In this document: positions 47,652 to 55,697 of the stretch, one piece after another | Position numbering within the stretch: the first letter of the stretch is position 1 | Layout: every line of letters starts with the position of its first letter | Assembly (NCBI RefSeq): GCF_900636825.1 | Contig: NZ_LR134318.1 | Location: forward strand, 4,387,501 to 4,451,500 | DNA: 64,000 bases | Direction: 5' to 3' | DNA from: Pseudomonas fluorescens | GTDB lineage: Bacteria; Pseudomonadota; Gammaproteobacteria; Pseudomonadales; Pseudomonadaceae | Program-made: the position numbers and the translations under genes | The notes under the pieces: model-generated | Seen by the model: only the letters and a program-made list of their open reading frames with translations | Told to the model about the DNA's origin: nothing | Database searches by the model: none

Positions 47652-48200
47652 ATCAAAAGATCGCAGCCTGCGGCAGCTCCTACAGTTGGATTGGGTACAA
47701 CCTCAAGAAACAGGTCGGCTGTCAGGCCGCCTTCATCGGATCGCCGTCCGGGGTAGGCTCGCTCCCCCATAAAAGCAAAAGCCAAAGCCAGATCAAAAGA
47801 TCGCAGCCTGCGGCAGCTCCTACAGTTGGATTGGGTACAACCTCTAGAGCAGGTCGGCTGTCAGGCCGCCTTCATCGGATCGCCGTCCGCGGTAGGCTCG
47901 CTCCCCCATAAAAGCAAAAGCCAAGGCCAGATCAAAAGATCGCAGCCTGCGGTAGCTCCTACAGTTGGATTGGGTACAACCTCAAGAAACCGGTCGGCTG
48001 TCAGGCCGCCTCCATCGGATCGCAGTCCGCGGTAGGCTCGCTTCCCCATAAAAGCAAAAGCCAAGGCCAGATCAAAAGATCGCAGCCTGCGGCAGCTCCT
48101 ACAGTTGGATTGGGCACAACCTCAAGAAACCGGTCGGCTGTCAGGCCGCCGTCCAGGATCGCCGCCCGGAGCAAGCCCGCTCCCACAAAAAGCAAAGCAG
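47652..48200. repeat. Four tandem 140-bp repeats with embedded REP halves
   Basis: Units begin with ATCAAAAGATCGCAGCCTGC at 47652, 47792, 47931 and 48071, so the period is 139-140 bp. Each unit has one REP arm (with CTGCGG in place of CTTCGG), then a TTGGATTGGGTACAACCTC block, a GTCGGCTGTCAGGCCGCC block and a CCATAAAAGCAAAAGCCA spacer. Copies differ by few bases; the last diverges after about 90 bp. Short reading frames through it are by-products of the repeat. No gene seen. Confidence 0.9.
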
Positions 48201-48296
48201 CGCAGCTGCCCGCGGCAAAGCCGCCCCACTCCACAATGAGCGCAAGCTCGAGTAAAGCTCTTGATCTTGATCCACGGGCGACGTCGGAAGGCTGAG

Positions 48297-48560
48297 TGGA
48301 GGGATTGATCCGGGCGTGGGAGCGCAGCGACCGTACGACGCAGTCGTACACAGCGGAAGGAGGTGCAGCGAAGCAAACCGGAGCCGCTGCGCCCGGATCG
48401 ATCCCGCAGCGAAGGAACCCGAGCCTGCGAGGGCCGAACGCAGGAGCTAGCGTTTTTTGCTTATTTTTTTTCTGGGCCGGCATTCCGGGCGCTTGTAAAA
48501 AAGTAAGTCGCCGTCAGGCGAAACCGCCAGCCGCCGCAGCAAAACATTCGGATATTCACA
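48297..48560. repeat. Right, inverted copy of the dispersed element
   Basis: Starts with an inverted pair GGGATTGATCCGGGCG (48301-48316) / CGCCCGGATCGATCCC (48390-48405), includes the 20-mer shared in reverse with the left element, and ends with an AAAAAAGTAAGTCGCCG-type segment that is also a diverged reverse copy of the left end. Together the two copies frame the tandem array. No gene seen. Confidence 0.7.
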
Positions 48561-48666
48561 CCCACCAAACCCAAGCATGGTCGGCCCAAAGGCCGCCAAG
48601 GAGCCAAGGACCCAAAAAAAAGCCCCTCAAAACGAGGGGCCCAAAAAAACCATGCAAAAACCCAAA

Positions 48667-49995
48667 TCAAGTCATCTGAATAATGGTCTGCATAATCGTG
48701 CTCTGAGTCGAAATAGTCTTGGCATTCGCCTGATAGTTGCTCTGACCCTTGATCAGATCAACCAACTCATTGGTCAGGTTAACGTTCGACTCTTCCAGCG
48801 AGTTCGACACAACCGAACCCAACGTACCGGTCTCAGGCGCGTCATAACCCGGAATACCCGAAGCAAAAGTCTCTTTCCACGCCGTGCCGCCGACCGCCTG
48901 CAAACCCTGCTCGTTGGTGAAGCTGGCCAGCGCAACCTGGCCGATCGCCTTGCTCTGGTTGTTGCTGAAGTTCGCGAACAGCGTACCGGTGCCGTCGATG
49001 GTCAGGTTGGTGATCTGGCCAGTGGCGTAACCATCCTGAGTCGGAATCGAACGTGCGGTGTCAGCGTTGTACTGAGTGGTCTTGGCCATCGAAATGGTCA
49101 CGCCCGCCGGGTTCGCTGCCGCGCCGTTAGCCTTCCAGGTCCCGTTGGTCACAGTGCCCGGCACCCAGCCTTTGAGCGTCAGATCGCTGCTGATGACGGC
49201 CGGGCCGCCCAGCGGACCCGGCGTGCTGACCTGAGTCAGCGTGCCGGTGGCGTCGAAGGACAGGGTCGAGGCCACAGGCGCCGTGGTTTTCGGATCGCTG
49301 CCAGTCGCGTCCGGGTTGCGGCCGTCCACCAGGGTGTAGACCTTCCAGGTGTTGGCGCCAGTTTTCACCATGTATTGATCCATGGTGTGCTGGTTACCCT
49401 GGCTGTCATAGATCGGGGTGCTGAACGACTTGGTGTAAGTCGCGGTGTTGGTAGGATCAAACTTGCCCGCCGGCACCGTGTCGTCGATCACCGCAGCGGT
49501 CGAGTTCAGGTTGATGGTCGAAGTCACCGACGAAGTCGACTTTGGCGCCAGGTTCGACGTGTCGATTTTCAGGTCAGTCAACACGCCGTTGATGATCTTG
49601 CCGTTGGCATCCACACCGTAACCCTGCAAGCGCGAGGTGTAATCGGTGTTGGTGATGTAACCGGCGTTGTCGACCTTGAACGTACCGGCACGGGTGTAGG
49701 ACACCGAACCGTTGTTGCTCAGGGTGAAGAAACCCGAGCCGTTGATGCCCATGTCCAACACGTTACCGGTGTTGTTGATGTCACCTTGGGTGAACTGCTG
49801 GGAAACGTTGGCCAGGCGCACACCGTTGCCAATCACTTTGCTGCCGCTGCCCAGACGCGTCGCCGAGTAGACGTCGGCGAATTCTGCGCGGGAGGATTTG
49901 AAGCCGGCGGTCGCCACGTTGGCGATGTTGTTGCCGGTCACGTCCAGTTGTTTGTTGGCTGCATAGAGACCGCTAAGGCCGATATTGAAAGACAT
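48667..49995 (-). CDS. flgE: Flagellar hook protein FlgE
   Basis: A 442-residue hook subunit exported by the flagellar type III system. N-terminal SFNIGLSGLYAANKQLDVTGNNIANVATAGFKSSRAEF and C-terminal VNLTNELVDLIKGQSNYQANAKTI are the rod/hook coiled-coil ends; the centre (about 140-330) is a Thr/Ser/Ala-rich variable domain. Last gene of flgB-C-D-E; flgF, its usual neighbour, is replaced by the repeat block. Confidence 0.96.
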   Translation of the reverse strand: MSFNIGLSGLYAANKQLDVTGNNIANVATAGFKSSRAEFADVYSATRLGSGSKVIGNGVRLANVSQQFTQGDINNTGNVLDMGINGSGFFTLSNNGSVSYTRAGTFKVDNAGYITNTDYTSRLQGYGVDANGKIINGVLTDLKIDTSNLAPKSTSSVTSTINLNSTAAVIDDTVPAGKFDPTNTATYTKSFSTPIYDSQGNQHTMDQYMVKTGANTWKVYTLVDGRNPDATGSDPKTTAPVASTLSFDATGTLTQVSTPGPLGGPAVISSDLTLKGWVPGTVTNGTWKANGAAANPAGVTISMAKTTQYNADTARSIPTQDGYATGQITNLTIDGTGTLFANFSNNQSKAIGQVALASFTNEQGLQAVGGTAWKETFASGIPGYDAPETGTLGSVVSNSLEESNVNLTNELVDLIKGQSNYQANAKTISTQSTIMQTIIQMT

Positions 49996-50025
49996 ATTCC
50001 ACTCCTTTGTGCCGGTTAGTCGGCT

Positions 50026-50754
50026 CTATATACCAATGGTTTGAACTTGGGACAGGGCCACGGTGCCTTTGCCGGCCAGGTTGAGCATCAGCTCGCCGCC
50101 GGTCTGGCTGATCGTCACGCTGTTGACGGTGGCTGGGAGATAAGTCGCCAGATCCGTCGCGGTGCCGTTGATCGGCGCGTTGGCCTTGAAGGTGTAAGTA
50201 CCGGTCGGCACCAGAGTGCCGGACGAATCCTTACCGTCCCAGGTGAAGCTGGCCTCGCCGGCCGCGCGGCTGCCCAGATCGATGGTGCGAACCGCTTTGC
50301 CGTCCTTGTCGGTGATGGTCACGGTGCCACCAGCGATGGACGACGGCACAGACACCGAGCCGGTCAGGCCTTTGCTCGGGTCGTCGAGCTGGGCGGTGTT
50401 GGTCTGCACGATTACATTGCGACCTACCAGCGACGAAGCCTGCAACGCCTGCGAGGAGTTGTAGTTGCCGGCCAGCGAGCTGACCGTGCTGTTGAGCGTG
50501 GTGATGCCTTCCAGGCTGCTGAACTGCGCCAACTGCGCAACGAATGCGCTGTTGTCCTGCGGATCGAGCGGGTTCTGGTTCTTCAACTGGGTGACCAGCA
50601 ATTGCAGGAACGCATCTTTGCCCAGCGCTTGTCCGCCGGTTGCACTGTTGGTCGCCGAAGCGATGCCGCCGGACGTGGTGCTGCTGGCCGTCTTCGTCGA
50701 GTTGGCCAGGATGTCGTTCATGCTCAGGCTGCTGGTGGTATCGGAAACACTCAT
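50026..50754 (-). CDS. flgD: Hook assembly (cap) protein FlgD
   Basis: A 242-residue scaffold that caps the growing hook. The N-terminus is Ser/Thr-rich (secretion region); DAFLQLLVTQLKNQNPLDPQDNSAFVAQLAQFSSLEGI (near 45-85) is the FlgD core motif, and the C-terminal half shows the FlgD Ig-like/TUDOR pattern (VTITDKDGKAVRTIDLG, FTWDGKDSSGTLVPTGTYTF). Spaced 15 bp after flgC and 30 bp before flgE. Confidence 0.96.
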   Translation of the reverse strand: MSVSDTTSSLSMNDILANSTKTASSTTSGGIASATNSATGGQALGKDAFLQLLVTQLKNQNPLDPQDNSAFVAQLAQFSSLEGITTLNSTVSSLAGNYNSSQALQASSLVGRNVIVQTNTAQLDDPSKGLTGSVSVPSSIAGGTVTITDKDGKAVRTIDLGSRAAGEASFTWDGKDSSGTLVPTGTYTFKANAPINGTATDLATYLPATVNSVTISQTGGELMLNLAGKGTVALSQVQTIGI

Positions 50755-50769
50755 GGCAGTCGCCCCTTA

Positions 50770-51213
50770 TTACTGACCGAGGGTCAGTACCTTCTGCATC
50801 ATGGTTTTGGCGGTGTTCATCATTTCGGCGTTGGTCTGGAACGAACGGCTCGCGGAAATCATGTCAGCCATTTCTTCCACCACGTTGACGTTCGGGTAGT
50901 AGACGTAGCCCTTGGCGTCGGCCGCTGGATGATTCGGCTCATAACGCGCTTCAAGGTTGCTCTGGTCTTCGACCACACCGAGCACCTGCACGCCCTGACC
51001 GGCCGCGTCCTGATTCTGGAACAGCGAATCGCTGCCGCCAGCCTGACCGCCCTGGAACATGGTGGCGAACACCGGGTGACGGGCGCGATAGGTCTGGTCG
51101 ATGCTCGACGAGACGGTTTCGGCGTTGGCGATGTTCGAGGCCACGGTGTTCAGACGCGTGGTTTGTGCGCTCATGCCGCTGCCGGCAATGTTGAAAACGC
51201 TGGACAGGGACAT
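50770..51213 (-). CDS. flgC: Flagellar basal-body rod protein FlgC
   Basis: A 147-residue proximal rod subunit. It begins MSLSSVFNIAGSGMSAQTTRLNTVASNIANAETVSSS, contains YVYYPNVNVVEEMADMISA and ends with the helix FQTNAEMMNTAKTMMQKVLTLGQ, all typical. Three bases separate it from flgB. Confidence 0.97.
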   Translation of the reverse strand: MSLSSVFNIAGSGMSAQTTRLNTVASNIANAETVSSSIDQTYRARHPVFATMFQGGQAGGSDSLFQNQDAAGQGVQVLGVVEDQSNLEARYEPNHPAADAKGYVYYPNVNVVEEMADMISASRSFQTNAEMMNTAKTMMQKVLTLGQ

Positions 51214-51216
51214 GGA

Positions 51217-51627
51217 TTATTCTCCGCGAAGGGCTGACACCAGCCCTTTGAATTTGCTGTTGAGCAGCGTGAAGCTGGCCTGGAAGCCCACGGCGTTTTC
51301 CGCGTAGTTGGACTGTTCCAGTTGAGCGTCAACGGTGTTCTGGTCGATCGAAGGCTGCATCGGCGTGCGATACATCAGCGACTCGTCGCCATTGCCCAGC
51401 CCTTCTGCCTCGATATGACGGCTATTGGTCATGTTCAGGGCGAAATGGCCGCCGGTCTTGGTCTTCTCGGTCTGTGCTTCGAGCACTTTGGAGAAATCCA
51501 GATCCCGCGCTTTGTAGTTCGGGGTGTCGGCGTTGGCGATGTTGTTGGCCAGCACTTCTGCGCGTTGGGCACGGAAGCCCAAAGCCTTTTCGTGAATGCC
51601 GAGCGCTTTATCGAAACTGATGCTCAT
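51217..51627 (-). CDS. flgB: Flagellar basal-body rod protein FlgB
   Basis: A 136-residue proximal rod subunit. It has EVLANNIANADTPNYKARDLDF near residue 25 and the C-terminal helix with NYAENAVGFQASFTLLNSKFKGL. The start MSISFDKALGIHEKALGF at 51627 is family-like and has a GAAGG site; the 37-codon longer frame passes through the sigma-54 promoter. First gene of the flgBCDE operon. Confidence 0.97.
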   Translation of the reverse strand: MSISFDKALGIHEKALGFRAQRAEVLANNIANADTPNYKARDLDFSKVLEAQTEKTKTGGHFALNMTNSRHIEAEGLGNGDESLMYRTPMQPSIDQNTVDAQLEQSNYAENAVGFQASFTLLNSKFKGLVSALRGE

Positions 51628-51669
51628 GTCGGGAACCTTCAGGTGACCGGTTTTTCGTACCTGAGCTTT

Positions 51670-51685
51670 AGCAAGCGTCGTGCCA
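51670..51685 (-). promoter_or_regulatory. Sigma-54 promoter of flgBCDE
   Basis: Minus-strand TGGCACG-ACGC-TTGCT is a perfect -24/-12 element; predicted start near 51659, 32 nt before the flgB ATG. Fits FleR/RpoN control of this operon in Pseudomonas. Confidence 0.9.
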
Positions 51686-51748
51686 AATGACTGAACGCCC
51701 GTATTCCGGGGCTTTGCGCTGAACTGGCAAAGCGGCAATGCCAGAAAA

Positions 51749-51766
51749 GCGGCAACCGGTTACCGC
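51749..51766. promoter_or_regulatory. Palindrome upstream of the flgB promoter
   Basis: GCGGCAACCGGTTACCGC is an 18-bp palindrome with one mismatched pair, about 73 bp upstream of the -24 element. A candidate FleR or FleQ binding site by position only. Confidence 0.4.
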
Positions 51767-51811
51767 CGAATGCCGCTTTTCTGCCGCTTCTTCCTGTTAA
51801 CACCTCCCCCC

Positions 51812-51896
51812 TGTAGGAGCTGCCGAAGGCTGCGATCTTTTGACGTTGCTTTTAAAAATCAAGATCAAAAGATCGCAGCCTTCGGCAGCTCCTACA
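51812..51896. repeat. REP inverted pair between flgB and cheR
   Basis: TGTAGGAGCTGCCGAAGGCTGCGATC and its perfect complement flank an AT-rich centre with TTTTAAAAATC. Confidence 0.9.
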
Positions 51897-51920
51897 CTGG
51901 GAGCGGTGTCAGGCACAAAA

Positions 51921-51945
51921 AACGGGAGACCTAAGGCCTCCCGTT
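51921..51945 (-). terminator. Terminator of cheR
   Basis: AACGGGAG/CTCCCGTT stem with nine-base loop; on the minus strand it is followed by TTTTTTG, an intrinsic terminator 20 bp after the cheR stop. Confidence 0.9.
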
Positions 51946-51966
51946 GTTTGTATTGCCGCGAACCGG

Positions 51967-52794
51967 TCATTTCGCCTTGTAAATAATCCCCGGGCTGCAC
52001 TGAACCATCTGGTAATGATCCGGCAAACCGTTCAACGCTTCCGAGGCGCCAAGGAACAGATAACCGCCCGGCTTCAACGTACTGTGAATGCGCAACAGAA
52101 TGTCTTTCTTCACTTCGGCAGAGAAGTAGATCAACACGTTGCGGCAGAACACGATGTCGAACTTGCCCAGCGCCGCGTAGCTGTCGAGCAGGTTGAACGA
52201 GCGAAACTCCACGCGACTCTTGATCGGCGCCTTGACCACCCAGCGCCCCGGCCCTTTCGGATCGAAGTAACGCTGCAGACGTTCCGGCGACAGACCACGA
52301 CCGATCGCCAGGCTGTCGTACTCGCCGGTCTTGCAATTGTTGAGCATGAGACCGGAAAGATCCGTGGCAACAATCTGCACGCCCATCTTCAACTGGCCGA
52401 GGTTGGAACGCTCGAACTCGTCGATCGACATCGACAACGAGTACGGCTCCTGCCCCGAAGAGCACGCCGCCGACCAGATCCGCAAACGCTGGTTCGGGCT
52501 GGCCTTGATCGCTTCCGGCAGTACCTTGTTCTTCAAGACTTCAAACGGATAGGTGTCACGAAACCACAGGGTTTCGTTGGTCGTCATGGCATCAACCACC
52601 TGCTCGCGCAAACCGCTGCGCGGCTGGGTCTGGATGCGCTGAACCAGCTCACCCAGGGATTTGATGCCTTGCTGCTCCATCAGTTTGTTGAGACGGCTCG
52701 AGACCAGATACTGCTTGTTTTCACCGAGCAGAATGCCACAGGCTTTTTCCAGGAAGACCCGGAACTGTTCGAAATCCAAATTACCCGTAGACAA
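51967..52794 (-). CDS. cheR: Chemotaxis protein methyltransferase CheR
   Basis: A 275-residue SAM-dependent enzyme that methylates glutamates of chemoreceptors. The N-terminal helical domain (about 1-75) is followed by the methyltransferase core: TTNETLWFRDTYPFE, SAM-site IWSAACSSGQEPYSLSM, ATDLSGLMLNNCKTGEY and FDIVFCRNVLIYF, with GGYLFLGASEAL near the C-terminus. It has no pentapeptide-binding TPR. It follows cheV (46 bp), matching PA3348-PA3349. Confidence 0.96.
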   Translation of the reverse strand: MSTGNLDFEQFRVFLEKACGILLGENKQYLVSSRLNKLMEQQGIKSLGELVQRIQTQPRSGLREQVVDAMTTNETLWFRDTYPFEVLKNKVLPEAIKASPNQRLRIWSAACSSGQEPYSLSMSIDEFERSNLGQLKMGVQIVATDLSGLMLNNCKTGEYDSLAIGRGLSPERLQRYFDPKGPGRWVVKAPIKSRVEFRSFNLLDSYAALGKFDIVFCRNVLIYFSAEVKKDILLRIHSTLKPGGYLFLGASEALNGLPDHYQMVQCSPGIIYKAK

Positions 52795-52840
52795 TGATGC
52801 CGCCTCTTAAATCGTGTTGACCGCCAGGAGCAAAAGGCCC

Positions 52841-53773
52841 CTAGCTGATATCTGCTGCTCTGATCCGGTCGACTACCCGGGATGCCAGGTCATCAGGACG
52901 GAATTTGGCCAGAAAGTCATCGGCGCCGACTTTCTTGACCATCGCCTGATTGAAGACTCCCGACAACGAAGTATGCAGGATGATATGGAGCTTTTGCATG
53001 CGAGCGTCGCCGCGGATTTCCGCCGTCAGGGTGTACCCGTCCATCTCCGGCATCTCGATGTCGGAAATCATCATCAGGAACTCTTCTTCCGGCTTTTTGC
53101 CCTCTTCGACCAGCTTGCGCAGGTAATCCAGCGCCTGCTTGCCGTCATTCAGCGCCACCACTTCGACACCGATCGTCTGCAGACAACGCGTGACCTGCTT
53201 GCGCGCCACCGACGAGTCATCGACCGTCAGCACCCGCAGCGACAAAGCCTTGGCCTGGGTTTCGACATCGACCACGCCCACCGAAATCGCCTCGGGTGTC
53301 GGCGCGACTTCCGCCAGCACCTTTTCGACATCGATGATTTCGACTAACTGATTGTCCACCCGAGTCACAGCGGTCAGGTAATGATCGCGACCCGTGCCCT
53401 TGGGCGGCGGATGAATCTCTTCCCAGTTCATGTTGACGATGCGCTCCACCGAGCGGACCAGGAAACCCTGGGTCTTGGTGTTGTACTCCGTGATGATCAC
53501 GAACGGGTTTTTCTTGTCTTTCAACGCTCCCGAGCCGGTCGCCATTGCCAGATCAAGGATCGGAATGGTCGCCCCTCGAATATTCGCCACCCCGCACACG
53601 ACAGGACTGGACTTGGGCATCAACGTCAGTGACGGGCATTGCAACACTTCCCGTACCTTGAACACGTTGATTCCGTAGAGCTGTTGCCCGTCGAGACGGA
53701 ACAACAACAGCTCCAGGCGATTCTGCCCCACCAGTTGCGTGCGCTGGTTCACCGAATCCATTACACCAGCCAT
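52841..53773 (-). CDS. cheV: Chemotaxis coupling/response protein CheV
   Basis: A 310-residue fusion of a CheW-like coupling domain (about 15-155; LELLLFRLDGQQLYGINVFKVREVL, VANIRGATIPILDLA) and a C-terminal receiver (about 180-305; VLTVDDSSVARKQV, MISDIEMPEMDGYTL with the phosphoacceptor Asp, LHTSLSG). It links receptors to CheA and is tuned by phosphorylation. Start MAGVMDSVNQ at 53773 has AGGAG upstream; the longer frame is rejected. Divergent from flgA. Confidence 0.95.
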   Translation of the reverse strand: MAGVMDSVNQRTQLVGQNRLELLLFRLDGQQLYGINVFKVREVLQCPSLTLMPKSSPVVCGVANIRGATIPILDLAMATGSGALKDKKNPFVIITEYNTKTQGFLVRSVERIVNMNWEEIHPPPKGTGRDHYLTAVTRVDNQLVEIIDVEKVLAEVAPTPEAISVGVVDVETQAKALSLRVLTVDDSSVARKQVTRCLQTIGVEVVALNDGKQALDYLRKLVEEGKKPEEEFLMMISDIEMPEMDGYTLTAEIRGDARMQKLHIILHTSLSGVFNQAMVKKVGADDFLAKFRPDDLASRVVDRIRAADIS

Positions 53774-53828
53774 GCCCAGACTCCTACACCAACGCCAAGT
53801 GTTGTTGCGACGCACATTCATTGCTAAA

Positions 53829-53844
53829 CGGCACGGCGCTTGCT
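53829..53844 (+). promoter_or_regulatory. Sigma-54-type promoter abutting flgA
   Basis: CGGCACG-GCGC-TTGCT matches the consensus except for the first base. The predicted transcript start (about 53855) coincides with the annotated flgA ATG at 53856, leaving no leader. Confidence 0.65.
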
Positions 53845-53855
53845 TTTCAACTCGT

Positions 53856-54617
53856 ATGAACGCTCAAACGACATTTTTACGACACCTGACCTCCCGCGCT
53901 CGCAAAGGCCTTTGCGCGATGTCGGCTGTCGTTCTGCTTTTCTCTGGCAACCCTGCCGTTGCTGATGCGGTTACCCTGCCTGACATGCTTATCGGCGTCA
54001 CTCAGGGCTTTCTTGAGTTCACCGTAGAAGACTATCTCGCCAGCAGTCAAACGGAAGGCCGTTACGAGATCGAGGTCAAGCAGCTCGATCCCCGTATGCG
54101 CATGCCCATGTGCGACAAGGAATTGACAGCTTCGCTGGAGAATTCGGCACGCCCTTTGGGCCGGGTAACGGTCAAGGTTCGCTGTGAAGGCGCATCGCCA
54201 TGGACAGTGTTCGTGCCCGCTCAAGTCCGCCTGTTTCGCGAGATTGTCACGACCACGCGGCCACTCAAACGCGCCGGGATCATCGAGCCGCAAGATGTGA
54301 CCTTGCGCGAACGCGACGTCAGCACGATCAATCAAGGGTTCCTGACCTCGGTTGACGAAGCGATCGGGCAGAAATTGACCCGACCAACGGTCGCTGATCA
54401 GGTGATCACGCTGGTGCATCTGGAACAGGCGGAAGTTGTGCGCAAAGGCGATCAAGTCGTCATCACCGCACGCAGTGGCACGCTCGCCGTGCGCATGCCC
54501 GGCGAAGCATTGGCCAACGGCGGTTTGAAAGAACAGATCCGGGTAAAAAACCTCAACTCGCAACGGGTCATCAAAGCGCAAGTCATCGCGCCGGGCCAAG
54601 TGGAAGTGGCGATGTAG
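53856..54617 (+). CDS. flgA: Flagellar P-ring assembly chaperone FlgA
   Basis: A 253-residue periplasmic protein needed for P-ring assembly. It has a signal peptide of about 37 residues with basic n-region (RHLTSRARKG) ending NPAVADA, and SAF/FlgA features ARPLGRVTVKVRC, RAGIIEPQDVTLRERDV and QVVITARSGTLAVRMPGEAL. Start choice is uncertain: 53856 gives a better signal peptide but no ribosome site and coincides with the sigma-54 transcript start; ATG at 53919 gives 232 residues, close to the P. aeruginosa length, with AAAGG upstream but no charged n-region. Confidence 0.93.
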   Translation: MNAQTTFLRHLTSRARKGLCAMSAVVLLFSGNPAVADAVTLPDMLIGVTQGFLEFTVEDYLASSQTEGRYEIEVKQLDPRMRMPMCDKELTASLENSARPLGRVTVKVRCEGASPWTVFVPAQVRLFREIVTTTRPLKRAGIIEPQDVTLRERDVSTINQGFLTSVDEAIGQKLTRPTVADQVITLVHLEQAEVVRKGDQVVITARSGTLAVRMPGEALANGGLKEQIRVKNLNSQRVIKAQVIAPGQVEVAM

Positions 54618-54704
54618 AAAACTGGCGCTGGCCCCGGCTGTTCCCTAAACTGTGCCGCAGCAGGACTCGCGTCGGCGCATGCATGGCTCATTGATAAATG
54701 TGCC

Positions 54705-54731
54705 TAAAGTTTTCCAGGGGATGGCCGAAAA
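54705..54731 (+). promoter_or_regulatory. FliA (sigma-28) promoter of flgM
   Basis: TAAAGTTT (54705-54712), 11-bp spacer, GCCGAAAA (54724-54731). This fits the consensus TAAAGTTT-N11-GCCGATAA with one mismatch. Predicted start about 25-30 nt before the flgM ATG. Confidence 0.9.
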
Positions 54732-54767
54732 CATGGCAAGCGTCCAAATTCCCAGAGGTTTTTCACC

Positions 54768-55094
54768 ATGGTCATCGACTTCAACCGTTTGAACAGCTCC
54801 TCGTCACTTACGGGCAGTACGCGTACCAGCAATGCGAAGGAAACCGCCGAATCCGGCACTTCCGCGCCGCTGAATACCCCGGCCGAACAGGCCAGTACCG
54901 CAAAAAGCGGGGAATCGGTACAACTCAGCAATGAGGCGCAACAGTTGCAGAAGGTCACTGACAAGCTGCGCGATCAGCCTGCTGTCGACAAAGCCCGTGT
55001 GGCCGAGTTGAAAGCCGCGATTGCCGATGGCAGCTATAAAGTCGACAGCAACCGTGTAGCCAGCAAACTGCTCAACTTCGAAGCCCAGCGCTAG
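54768..55094 (+). CDS. flgM: Anti-sigma-28 factor FlgM
   Basis: A 108-residue protein that binds and holds FliA until the hook is complete, then is exported. The N-terminal half is disordered and Ser/Thr-rich; the C-terminal half (ESVQLSNEAQQLQKVTDKL, RVAELKAAIADGSYKVDSNRVASKLLNFE) is the FliA-binding helix set. It has its own FliA promoter, giving feedback control. flgN follows after 48 bp. Confidence 0.95.
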   Translation: MVIDFNRLNSSSSLTGSTRTSNAKETAESGTSAPLNTPAEQASTAKSGESVQLSNEAQQLQKVTDKLRDQPAVDKARVAELKAAIADGSYKVDSNRVASKLLNFEAQR

Positions 55095-55142
55095 GCTTTT
55101 GCCGGCGCCAGGCGTTTGGACGCTTAAACCCCAAGGCCAGCC

Positions 55143-55610
55143 ATGCACGACACTAATCTATTGCAACTGATTAACGACGACTTTGCTCCAGCTCAACAAT
55201 TGCTGGAGTTGTTGCAAACCGAATCTCTCGCGTTGCACGGTCGTGACATGCCGCTGCTGGAAGAGATTTTGGCGCGCAAACAGGCGTTGATCATTTTGCT
55301 TGAACAGCATGGCCGCAAGCGCAGCGAAATCCTTGCCAGCCTCAACCTGCCGACAGACCGCAGCGGTCTGGCGCAACTGGCCAGCCATTCCAGCATTGGC
55401 GACCAGTTGCTGACGCAGGGCGATGCACTAACCGACCTGATCGCTCAATGCCAGGCCGCCAACGTCAAAAATGGCCAATCCATCCAGATCCAGCAGGCCA
55501 CTACGGCCAATCAGCTGAAGATCCTCACCGGCGGCGAACCGCCAGCGTTGTATGACGCCACCGGCACTTTCGCCAAACCGGCCAAACCGCGCACGCTCAG
55601 CCAGGCATGA
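55143..55610 (+). CDS. flgN: Flagellar export chaperone FlgN
   Basis: A 155-residue helical chaperone for the hook-filament junction proteins FlgK and FlgL. Helical, Leu/Gln-rich sequence (LLQLINDDFAPAQQLLELLQTE, EEILARKQALIILLEQH) and a flexible C-terminal tail (KPAKPRTLSQA) fit the FlgN family, which is otherwise poorly conserved. Placed between flgM and flgZ as in PA3351-PA3353. Confidence 0.9.
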   Translation: MHDTNLLQLINDDFAPAQQLLELLQTESLALHGRDMPLLEEILARKQALIILLEQHGRKRSEILASLNLPTDRSGLAQLASHSSIGDQLLTQGDALTDLIAQCQAANVKNGQSIQIQQATTANQLKILTGGEPPALYDATGTFAKPAKPRTLSQA

Positions 55611-55697
55611 GTTGTTGATGCGTCAGCACTATCAACGCGCGAAACATGCTGGCAAAATGCCGGCTAGCCGTCATATTTGTCTGGAGATTGATAAACC

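Noticed and set aside
47652..48200. CRISPR array
   Set aside because: The units are 140 bp and conserved throughout; there are no short repeats with unique spacers and no cas genes.
47537..48483. Several 60-160-codon open frames in the repeat block
   Set aside because: They repeat the same peptide (for example CQAAFIGSPS) because the DNA repeats, cover both strands, and lack ribosome sites.
47340..48560. Insertion sequence or transposon remnant
   Set aside because: Inverted flanks are present, but no transposase-like frame or target duplication was seen.
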